Part shown: in pieces, positions 18,503 through 25,289 of the stretch
Layout: each line of letters starts with the position of its first letter
Numbering within the stretch: the first letter of the stretch is position 1
NCBI RefSeq assembly: GCF_000426285.1
Contig: NZ_AUFB01000031.1
Location: 1 to 45,440 of the forward strand
Length of the DNA stretch: 45,440 nucleotides
DNA from: Rhizobium leucaenae USDA 9039
Lineage (GTDB): Bacteria > Pseudomonadota > Alphaproteobacteria > Rhizobiales > Rhizobiaceae
Direction: 5' to 3'
Position numbers and translations under genes: made by a program
The notes under the pieces: model-generated
Told to the model about the DNA's origin: nothing
What the model saw: the letters and a program-made list of their open reading frames with translations, nothing else
The model's database searches: none

Positions 18503-18760
18503 TCAGGCAGCAAGCAGCAGATCGAGCTTGCCCGCCTGGTCGAGCGCATGAATATCATCACATCCGCCGACATGCTCGCCATTGATGAAGATTTGCGGAA
18601 AGGTCGAACGACCCTTGGCCTTCGAAATCATCTCCTGGCGCAGCTCGGGCGAATAAGTGGCATTGTGCTCGACATACTCGACGCCCTTGGAGTCGAGCAG
18701 CGATTTTGCCCGGGTACAATAGCTGCAGAATTCACGCGTATAAATGACGACGGATGCCAT
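18503..18760 (-). CDS. grxC: Glutaredoxin 3
   Basis: 85 residues, the typical GrxC size. Thioredoxin fold with the redox pair Cys12-Ser-Tyr-Cys15; most bacterial Grx3 proteins have CPYC, so Ser replaces Pro here while both cysteines stay. The glutathione-binding TFPQIFINGEHVGGCDD segment is intact. It reduces protein disulfides and glutathione adducts in the cytosol. GGAG lies before the ATG. It lies 24 bp upstream of the nitrilase gene. Confidence 0.94.
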   Translation of the reverse strand: MASVVIYTREFCSYCTRAKSLLDSKGVEYVEHNATYSPELRQEMISKAKGRSTFPQIFINGEHVGGCDDIHALDQAGKLDLLLAA

Positions 18761-18790
18761 GATCCACTCCGAAAAAAGACAGGTTTACTG

Positions 18791-19567
18791 TCATATAGGA
18801 TCGCCGACAGCCCTTGCAAAGGTTAAAACGGTTACGTCCGCCACGCCGGCTTTTTTCAACACGCGTGTCGCCGCGGTAACCGTGGCGCCGGTCGTATAGA
18901 CGTCATCGACCAGCACGATCCGACCGCCGAAGACATCGCCAGCCCTGCCTTCCGGGATCGCGAAAGCGCCGCGCACATTGTCCTCGCGCGCCCTTGCCCC
19001 GAGGCCGACCTGCTGGGTCGTCCGCTTGGTGCGCAGCAATGTCGCCGCCAGCAGCGGTTTGCCCGAAAGCCGCGCCAAGTGGCGGGCAAGTTCCGCCGCC
19101 TGATTGTATTTGCGCGAAAAGAGCCGCGTCCGGTGTAGCGGCACCGGAATGATGGCGTCGCAGGCGGCAATCGTGCCGTCGCTGGCGCGCAGCATCCAGC
19201 CGGCCATCATCGGCGCCAGATCGGTGCGGTCGCGATATTTCAATCCAAGCACGAGATCGCGGACTACCCCGTCGTGAATAGCCGCCGAGCGCAGCCGGTC
19301 GAAGACGGGCGGATCGGCGATCGCCTCGGCGCTCAAAATCCCCATGCCGAGATCATGGGAAAACGGGCTTCCCAGCACCTCGCAATAGGGCCGCTCGATG
19401 AACCGGATGCCGGACCAGCAGGCGGGGCAAAGGCTGCGATGCGCGCCCGTCCAGGTGCCGCAGCCGGCGCAAGCCGGCGGATAGATGAGATCGGCGAGCA
19501 CAGACCACGGCTTTATCAAGCCGGCCCGCAGCATCGACATCGTGATTTCGCGTCCCATCATCCCCAT
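18791..19567 (-). CDS. comF: ComF family phosphoribosyltransferase-like protein
   Basis: About 258 residues from ATG 19567; ATGs at 19561, 19558 and further in are also possible and the frame opens at 19633. A zinc ribbon (CAGC ... CPAC, about 28-50) precedes a phosphoribosyltransferase domain with VVRDLVLGLKYRDR and the PRPP loop IVLVDDVYTTGAT. ComF proteins are needed for DNA uptake in naturally competent bacteria; the role in rhizobia is unknown. Divergent from the methyltransferase gene at 19664. Confidence 0.9.
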   Translation of the reverse strand: MGMMGREITMSMLRAGLIKPWSVLADLIYPPACAGCGTWTGAHRSLCPACWSGIRFIERPYCEVLGSPFSHDLGMGILSAEAIADPPVFDRLRSAAIHDGVVRDLVLGLKYRDRTDLAPMMAGWMLRASDGTIAACDAIIPVPLHRTRLFSRKYNQAAELARHLARLSGKPLLAATLLRTKRTTQQVGLGARAREDNVRGAFAIPEGRAGDVFGGRIVLVDDVYTTGATVTAATRVLKKAGVADVTVLTFARAVGDPI

Positions 19568-19663
19568 ATGATTGACACTAGCTTTTTCCTGGCGCCTTTG
19601 CGAAGGAAAACGCGCATGGCCGCTATGCCCCATTCAATGAAATAATGATCGCAGGAAACCGTT

Positions 19664-20548
19664 ATGGAAATCGTCTTCGACCAATCGCTCCTCGCCGCCC
19701 GCAGGCACCGCGCGCTTGCCCAGGGAGACCACAAGGCAGCTTTCCTGCTGGAGATCGCCGCCCGCGAGTTGGCCGAACGGCTTGCCGTCATTGAGCGACA
19801 TTTCGACGAGGCGGTTGAGCTGCACGGCGCCGCCGGGATCGCCGCGCGTGAAGCCTTCGCGACCGGAAAGATCGGCCATATCAGGCGCATCGAAAGCGAG
19901 GCCAGTTTCGCCGCGCCCGGCGAAGAGTTGATCGAAGCTCCATTGGAGGAGCTGCCGCTGGAAGCGGAATCGGTCAATCTCGTCCTGTCGCCGCTTAGCC
20001 TGCATCTCACCAACGACACGCCCGGCGTCTTCATCCAGATCCGCCGTGCCCTGAAGGCCGACGGTCTGTTTCTGGCCGCGATCCCCGGCTCCGGCACGCT
20101 GCAGGAATTGCGCGAGGTGCTGCTCGCAACAGAGATCGAGCTGACCGGCGGCGCCAGCCCGCGCGTCATTCCTTTTGCCGATGTTCGCGATGTCGGCGGG
20201 CTGCTCCAGCGTGCCGGCTTCACTTTGCCGGTGATCGACGCCGAGACATATACGGTGCGCTACGACAATCTCTTTGCACTGATGCGCGATCTGCGGGCCA
20301 TGGGGATGACCAATCCGTTGGCCGACCGCAGCAGCAAGCCGCTGACGCGCACCTTCTTTCTGCGCGCCGCCGAACTTTATGCCGAACGCTATTCCGATCC
20401 CGACGGCAGAATAAGGGCGACCTTCTCGATCATTTACGCGTCCGGCTGGACGCCCCATGAAAGCCAGCAGAAACCGCTGCAGCCTGGCTCGGCCAAGGCA
20501 CGGCTAGCCGATGCGCTGAAGGTCGAGGAGCACAAGCTGAAACAGTGA
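19664..20548 (+). CDS. SAM-dependent methyltransferase-like protein (NDUFAF5-like)
   Basis: 294 residues. The head IVFDQSLLAARRHRALAQ and the segment SVNLVLSPLSLHLTNDTPGVFIQIRRALKADGLFLAAIPGSGTL-like region (about 100-140) match the methyltransferase family that includes mitochondrial NDUFAF5, a complex I assembly factor hydroxylating/methylating arginine. The glycine-rich motif I seen in active methyltransferases is weak here. Assignment by resemblance; substrate unknown. Divergent from comF with a 96-bp gap. Confidence 0.75.
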   Translation: MEIVFDQSLLAARRHRALAQGDHKAAFLLEIAARELAERLAVIERHFDEAVELHGAAGIAAREAFATGKIGHIRRIESEASFAAPGEELIEAPLEELPLEAESVNLVLSPLSLHLTNDTPGVFIQIRRALKADGLFLAAIPGSGTLQELREVLLATEIELTGGASPRVIPFADVRDVGGLLQRAGFTLPVIDAETYTVRYDNLFALMRDLRAMGMTNPLADRSSKPLTRTFFLRAAELYAERYSDPDGRIRATFSIIYASGWTPHESQQKPLQPGSAKARLADALKVEEHKLKQ

Positions 20549-20586
20549 ATGGATCGAATCTGGCTCACTCGCCTGGGCGAGCCGCG

Positions 20587-20772
20587 TCAATTGGCAGGCG
20601 AGTTGGTGACCGTGTTCGAGATGTAATTGAACATCGACGACAGGCTGTCGCCGAAAGCGCCGACGCCGCTGATGATCGCCACCGACATCAATGCGGCGAT
20701 CAGGCCATATTCGATGACCGTGGCACCGGTCTTGTCACGAAAAAAACGCCGCACGGAACGCATACGCTTCAA
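20587..20772 (-). CDS. Flp/Fap-type IVb pilin
   Basis: 61 residues. A basic head (MKRMRSVRRFFRDKTG) is followed by ATVIEYG, so the prepilin peptidase should cut after Gly16 and leave Glu at +5, as in Flp pilins. One hydrophobic helix (LIAALMSVAIISGVGAF) follows. It is the structural subunit of tad-type adhesive pili. No cpa/tad assembly genes are in the window, so this is an isolated pilin gene near a single-helix membrane protein gene. Confidence 0.92.
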   Translation of the reverse strand: MKRMRSVRRFFRDKTGATVIEYGLIAALMSVAIISGVGAFGDSLSSMFNYISNTVTNSPAN

Positions 20773-20838
20773 ACTCCCAACATCTGAAAACGAGCGTATC
20801 CGGCGCCTTCATGCACCCGATAGGCTTTACCTAAATGG

Positions 20839-21153
20839 TCAGCAGCCGCTGTCGGCGCCATAGCCTTGAACGATGCAGACCGAACCGGGCTCCTGCTGCA
20901 GCACGCTACGGCGGATCGTGTAACGCTTGCCGTTTTCCGTCTGCGGAATGGAGCCAGTCGTAATATTGTCGAAATCGGGTGCGCTGGCGAGCACACTGGA
21001 CTTGGATTTGTCTGAAAGCATTGGCGTCAGGATAAGCGAAAGCGCGACCGCCGCCGTTCCGAACAGCAAGGCGATATTCAACGCGCCCGTCTTGCGCGAC
21101 GAGGAATAGGACTGCTCTTTTTCCTGAACAGCTTTCCAGAAATCGTCGTCCAT
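20839..21153 (-). CDS. Small membrane protein of unknown function
   Basis: 104 residues; not recognised. A charged cytoplasmic head (DDDFWKAVQEKEQSYSSSRK) leads into one membrane helix (about 24-45, ALNIALLFGTAAVALSLIL) and a periplasmic part with two cysteines (near residues 93 and 104, the last residue), possibly a disulfide. It lies 66 bp upstream of the Flp pilin gene on the same strand, so a link with the pilus is possible but unproven. Confidence 0.7.
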   Translation of the reverse strand: MDDDFWKAVQEKEQSYSSSRKTGALNIALLFGTAAVALSLILTPMLSDKSKSSVLASAPDFDNITTGSIPQTENGKRYTIRRSVLQQEPGSVCIVQGYGADSGC

Positions 21154-21607
21154 AATGTCAAGCCTTCTTTAACGCACACACCAACCGCTTGATTGAGATC
21201 ATTCAATGCCAGAAGGTCATAAACGATCCCTTAATATCCACATGTAAATTAGATATGCGTTGAGTCGCAGGACAAGGCTTGACGGAAGATAAGTATTTGA
21301 TATTATCAAATTAATTGCAATTAGCCACATTTAGCTGGTTGTGATTTCGCAAACGGCACCTGTAGTAACGATCCCGTTATGAGATGAGATACTGCACGGC
21401 CTACCCAGTACTCGCTTTGCGAGTGCCATGCGAGGGCTTTCGCTACCTCAGCTCACACAGCCCTTCAGATGCGGTTTGCCGTCGCCGAAATGCTCGGAGA
21501 CATCAGCAACCGACGCGCCGATCGAAGAATGCTGAAGTCGCCACCGGCCAGCTTCGAAGGCATGTTCATTGGCAGAGGCCGTAGCCGCGCCATCGCTCAA
21601 GGATACC
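21154..21607. other. 454-base stretch without a recognised gene
   Basis: The left half (21170-21380) is AT-rich and probably promoter DNA for the small membrane protein. A short perfect hairpin, ACTCGC-TTT-GCGAGT, lies at 21410-21424. The frames seen here (e.g. 21384-21584) have no family resemblance. A small RNA is conceivable but nothing in the sequence proves it. Confidence 0.35.
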
Positions 21608-22021
21608 TCAGAGCAGATCCTGCAGGAATGGGATCAATGGCTCATCGGCCGGCGGCATTGGATAATCGCGCAGCGCCTGCGGCCGCACCCATTTGATTGC
21701 TTGGCCCTCACGGCCATGCGGAATGCCTTCATAGCGACGGCAGATATAAAGCGGCATCAGCAGGTGGAAGGTTTCGTAGGTATGGCTGGCGAATGTCAGC
21801 GGCGCCAAGCATGCGATCTTCGTCTGGATTCCAAGCTCTTCCTGAAGCTCGCGCACCAAAGTCTCTTCCGGCGTCTCGCCCGCCTCGACCTTGCCGCCGG
21901 GAAATTCCCAGAGGCCGGCAAGCGATTTGCCTTCCGGTCGCTGTGCCAGAAGAATGCGGCCATCGGCATCGATCAGCGCGCAGGCAGTAACGAGAATGAT
22001 CTTGTGGCCGGTCTCGCTCAT
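21608..22021 (-). CDS. mutT: MutT-type Nudix hydrolase (8-oxo-dGTP pyrophosphatase)
   Basis: 137 residues from ATG 22021. The Nudix box runs from GGKVEAGETPEE through RELQEELGI and has all the conserved Glu residues. LAQRPEGKSLAGLWEFPGGK is typical of MutT. It removes oxidised dGTP from the nucleotide pool. The start overlaps the GNAT stop by four bases (ATGA), so the long in-frame extension to 22156 is rejected. Confidence 0.93.
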   Translation of the reverse strand: MSETGHKIILVTACALIDADGRILLAQRPEGKSLAGLWEFPGGKVEAGETPEETLVRELQEELGIQTKIACLAPLTFASHTYETFHLLMPLYICRRYEGIPHGREGQAIKWVRPQALRDYPMPPADEPLIPFLQDLL

Positions 22022-22797
22022 ACTTCCCCCGGCGAGCGCCAGTAGCAATAACGATAAGCCTCGCCGAAACCGAAGCGGACATAGAGCGCCAGCGCCGGTT
22101 CGTTGACCGCGCCAACCTGAAGCCAGGCGGTCCGAGCGCTGCGCATGCGGGCCCAACGCAGCGCCGAGGTCAGGATCTCGATCGCCAATCCCTTACGCCG
22201 GTGCTCGGCCGCCACCGATACCGACATGATGCCGGCAAGGTCGTTATCCTGGACACAAAGCGTCGTCGCCACCGGTCCGGCTTCGTCATTCTCGATGACG
22301 AAAAGGCCCGACGGCGGCTTGATCCCGCTGACTACCTCCGCCAGGGCGGGCTTGAGAACGGGATCGGCCCCGTCCACCAAAAGGCTCGCGTCGACATAGC
22401 GGCCGACATCGTGGCTCGGCAGATGATCCAGCGTATCGGGGAGTTCGAGATCGATCAGATCGGCGGTCATGACGATGGTCTCTTCGAACCGTGTCCAGCC
22501 CTGGCGCTGCAACAGCTCGATCAGCATCGGCGAGGCCAGCGGCGTCTCGCGCACCACCATCGGGCGGCCATAAGCTTCGAATTTGCGCTGCGCCTTCGCC
22601 AGCCGAATCTCCAGATCGCGACGGTCGGAGGGATCGAGCGGCACGACGCAGTTCAGCCGCTTCGACGGATGGCCCGCCGTCAGCCGCACCTGCCAACTGC
22701 CATCATACTGCACGGACGAGGCAGGCCATGCCCGGAAGCCGACGGCTTCGAGCCTGCGCACCAAAGGCAGCTTGTTCATCGTGGACTGCGCATGCAT
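22018..22797 (-). CDS. GNAT family N-acetyltransferase
   Basis: 259 residues from ATG 22797; an ATG at 22779 (MNKLPLVRRLEAVGFRAW) is equally plausible. The acetyl-CoA loop is VSVAAEHRRKGLAIEIL, followed by the family C-terminal WLQVGAVNEPALALYVRFGF. Substrate unknown. It begins 11 bp after the argJ stop and overlaps mutT, giving an apparent operon argJ-GNAT-mutT, an order common in rhizobia. Confidence 0.88.
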   Translation of the reverse strand: MHAQSTMNKLPLVRRLEAVGFRAWPASSVQYDGSWQVRLTAGHPSKRLNCVVPLDPSDRRDLEIRLAKAQRKFEAYGRPMVVRETPLASPMLIELLQRQGWTRFEETIVMTADLIDLELPDTLDHLPSHDVGRYVDASLLVDGADPVLKPALAEVVSGIKPPSGLFVIENDEAGPVATTLCVQDNDLAGIMSVSVAAEHRRKGLAIEILTSALRWARMRSARTAWLQVGAVNEPALALYVRFGFGEAYRYCYWRSPGEV

Positions 22798-22807
22798 CGG
22801 AAGAATA

Positions 22808-24049
22808 TCAGCTCCGGTAGTCGCCATTGATGGCAACATATTCCTTGGTGAGGTCGCAGGTCCAGACCGTTGCCCGGCCATTGCCGAGCCCAAGGTCGAC
22901 TTTCACAGGAATATCCTGCTGCTTCATCACGTTGGAGGCTGCTTCCTCGGAATAAGAGGCGTCGCGCTCACCGTTGACGGCGACGCGGACATCGCCGAAC
23001 CAGATGGCGAGCCTGTCGCGATCGGCCATTTCGCCGGCCTTGCCGACGGCCATAACGACCCGACCCCAATTGGCATCCTCGCCGGCAGCAGCGGTCTTGA
23101 CCAGCGGCGAATTGGCGATCGAGAGTGCAATGCGCTTGGCGGCGGCGTCATTCTCGGCGCCGGTCACGGTAATCTCGAGCATCTTGGTGGCGCCTTCGCC
23201 GTCGCGGACCACCTGAATGGCGAGATCCTTCAGGAGTTCGTTCAGCGCCGTACGGAAAGCGCCGAGCTTGGGATCGTCGGCGCGCTCGATATGCGCCTGA
23301 CCGTCAGCGGCAGCGGCACCGGTCGCGAACAGCATCAGCGTATCCGATGTCGACGTATCGCTGTCGACCGTCATCGAATTGAAGCTGGGGCCGACGCCTT
23401 CGGAAAGCAGCGTCTGCAGCGCGGCAGAGGAGATATCGGCATCAGTGACGACGAAGGACAGCATGGTCGCCATGTCCGGCGCGATCATGCCGGCACCCTT
23501 GGCGATGCCGTTGATGGTGACTTTGACGCCGCCGATCTCTGCGCTGCGGGTCGCGACCTTCGGATAGGTGTCAGTCGTCATGATCGCCTTGGCGGCCTCG
23601 AACCAGAAATCGCTGGTCGCATCCTTCGCCATGGTATCGAGCACGCCGGCGAACTTGGTCGCGTCCAGCGGCTCGCCGATCACACCCGTCGAGGCGAGAT
23701 AGACTTCGTTTTCGGCGCAACCAACGGCAGCGGCCGCCGACTTGGCGGTGAGTTCGGTCGCCTGACGACCCTTGAGGCCGGTAAAAGCATTGGCATTGCC
23801 GGAATTGACGACGACGGCGCTGGCGCTGCCGTGCGGCAGGTTCGACCGGCAGAAATCAACGGGAGCCGACGGGCACTTCGAGCGGGTGAAGACACCCGCG
23901 ACGGCGGCCGGCCTATCGAAGACCATCAGCAGGACGTCGGTCCGGTTCTTGTATTTGATACCGGCGGATGCCGTGGTCATGCGCACGCCGCGCAAGGCCG
24001 GCATGGCAATGAAGGATTTGGGAGCGAGCGGGGAGACAGAACCGGACAT
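22808..24049 (-). CDS. argJ: Bifunctional glutamate N-acetyltransferase / N-acetylglutamate synthase ArgJ
   Basis: 413 residues. The self-cleavage site is GMIAPDMATML; cleavage before Thr195 gives alpha and beta chains, with Thr195 as catalytic nucleophile. STGVIGEPL and NANAFTG are also typical. It recycles the acetyl group from N-acetylornithine to glutamate in arginine synthesis. First gene of the argJ-GNAT-mutT run; a strong hairpin lies 49 bp upstream of its start. Confidence 0.97.
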   Translation of the reverse strand: MSGSVSPLAPKSFIAMPALRGVRMTTASAGIKYKNRTDVLLMVFDRPAAVAGVFTRSKCPSAPVDFCRSNLPHGSASAVVVNSGNANAFTGLKGRQATELTAKSAAAAVGCAENEVYLASTGVIGEPLDATKFAGVLDTMAKDATSDFWFEAAKAIMTTDTYPKVATRSAEIGGVKVTINGIAKGAGMIAPDMATMLSFVVTDADISSAALQTLLSEGVGPSFNSMTVDSDTSTSDTLMLFATGAAAADGQAHIERADDPKLGAFRTALNELLKDLAIQVVRDGEGATKMLEITVTGAENDAAAKRIALSIANSPLVKTAAAGEDANWGRVVMAVGKAGEMADRDRLAIWFGDVRVAVNGERDASYSEEAASNVMKQQDIPVKVDLGLGNGRATVWTCDLTKEYVAINGDYRS

Positions 24050-24097
24050 GAGGCCACCTGAACGAGCATGATGCCGAAAAAATCATCCGGCTCCAGT

Positions 24098-24124
24098 TCA
24101 GGGCCCGGAAAAACCGGGCCCTGA
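24098..24124 (-). terminator. Strong hairpin between the parvulin gene and argJ
   Basis: Perfect 11-bp arms (TCAGGGCCCGG and its complement) around a five-base loop (A5 on plus, T5 on minus). It lies 28 bp past the parvulin stop. No U-run follows on the minus strand, so it is either an imperfect terminator, an mRNA 3'-end stabiliser, or part of the argJ leader. Confidence 0.6.
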
Positions 24125-24151
24125 TGGTTTGACTGCTGCGACTTACTGCTG

Positions 24152-25045
24152 CTACTGAGCGTCAGGGGCAACCACGTCGTCTGCCGGCGCCTGATCCTGC
24201 TGCTTCTGCGCATCATCATAGGCCTTGCTCAGCGCCGGGTCATTGATGACGACCTTCGATTCCTGCTTGGCCTTGGCGAGGAGTTCAAGATACTTGTCGC
24301 GCATGACGAGCTGACGAACCTGATCCTTCACCTGATCGAACGGCGGCGGTGGAGCGACTCGCTTGTCTTCGACCTTGATGACGTGCCAGCCGAAGTCGGA
24401 CTTGACGGGGGTCTTGGTGTAGGTGCCGACCGGCAGCGCGAAGGCCGCGTCTTCGAATTCCTTAACCATGCGGCCGCGGGCGAAATAGCCGAGATCGCCG
24501 CCGTCGCCCTTGTTCGGGTCGGTGGACTTTTCCTTGGCGAGTTCGGCAAAATCCTTGCCGGCGTCGAGTTCCTTGATGATTGCCTTGGCTTCATCCTCGG
24601 TCTTCACCAGGATGTGGCGTGCATGAACTTCTTCCTGCTTCGGCAGGGCAGCGACTTCCTTGTCGTAGCGGGCCTTGACCTCATCATCCTTGATCGCATC
24701 CGCGACATGCGCCTTGAAATAGGCATTGTGCAGCTCGCGGTCGCGCAGGTAAGCCATGTGCGATTGGAAGTCCGGCGTCTGGTCGAGCTTTTCGGCAGCC
24801 GCGTCCTTGGCGAGCAGCTTGACGTCGATCGACGCCGAAAGTGCCGCGACCTTCTTCTGGTCGTCGGGAAGCTGGCCGAGCTGCGGGTCGAGGTTGGCGA
24901 TCGCGAGATCGAGTTCGGATTGATGGATTTCGACATCGCCGACCTTGGCGACAACGGGATCTTTGGCGTCAGCGGCAAAGACCGGCGCCTGCAAGGTGAC
25001 GAATGTTGCGAACACAGCCGCAGCAAGTTTGTTGTAGTTCAACAT
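24152..25045 (-). CDS. Periplasmic peptidyl-prolyl isomerase, parvulin (PpiC/SurA-like)
   Basis: 297 residues. A signal peptide (about 1-24, AAAVFATFVTLQAPVFAADA) exports it. A SurA-like helical N-domain is followed by a parvulin domain (about 135-230) beginning VHARHILVKTEDEAKAI and ending GWHVIKVEDKR, with the typical GGDLGYFARGRMVKEFEDAAF. The tail is rich in Gln, Asp and Ala. It should assist folding of outer-membrane proteins, which fits its divergent position next to secA. AAAGG lies before the ATG. Confidence 0.92.
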   Translation of the reverse strand: MLNYNKLAAAVFATFVTLQAPVFAADAKDPVVAKVGDVEIHQSELDLAIANLDPQLGQLPDDQKKVAALSASIDVKLLAKDAAAEKLDQTPDFQSHMAYLRDRELHNAYFKAHVADAIKDDEVKARYDKEVAALPKQEEVHARHILVKTEDEAKAIIKELDAGKDFAELAKEKSTDPNKGDGGDLGYFARGRMVKEFEDAAFALPVGTYTKTPVKSDFGWHVIKVEDKRVAPPPPFDQVKDQVRQLVMRDKYLELLAKAKQESKVVINDPALSKAYDDAQKQQDQAPADDVVAPDAQ

Positions 25046-25145
25046 AAAATAACCTTTCGGTGGTCTCGACCGGCTCGCAGTAATGAATCCGGTAGAAAAA
25101 GCCTTCAGCAGGAGAATGTGGCCTTTCTGTATCGGCCAATTCCCG

Positions 25146-25174
25146 TTGACATCAATCGACCCCCCTCTTATCTG
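25146..25174 (+). promoter_or_regulatory. Candidate secA promoter
   Basis: TTGACA (25146-25151), a 17-bp spacer and TATCTG (25169-25174) make a good sigma70-type match 115 bp before the secA start. A second possible site is an extended -10, TGCTATACT, at 25215-25223 without a clear -35 box. Which is used cannot be told from sequence. Confidence 0.55.
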
Positions 25175-25289
25175 TCACGCAACCTCGCGTCCAGAACAGT
25201 TTCCGGGCGTTTTGTGCTATACTCCCGATTTTTTCAGGGGCGGATGAAGCAGAAAACGACAGGATGAAATCTCAGAAAGGACCAGTCAT

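Noticed and set aside
22583..24061. 492-codon plus-strand frame opposite argJ
   Set aside because: Antisense shadow; His/Asp/Arg-rich composition without domains.
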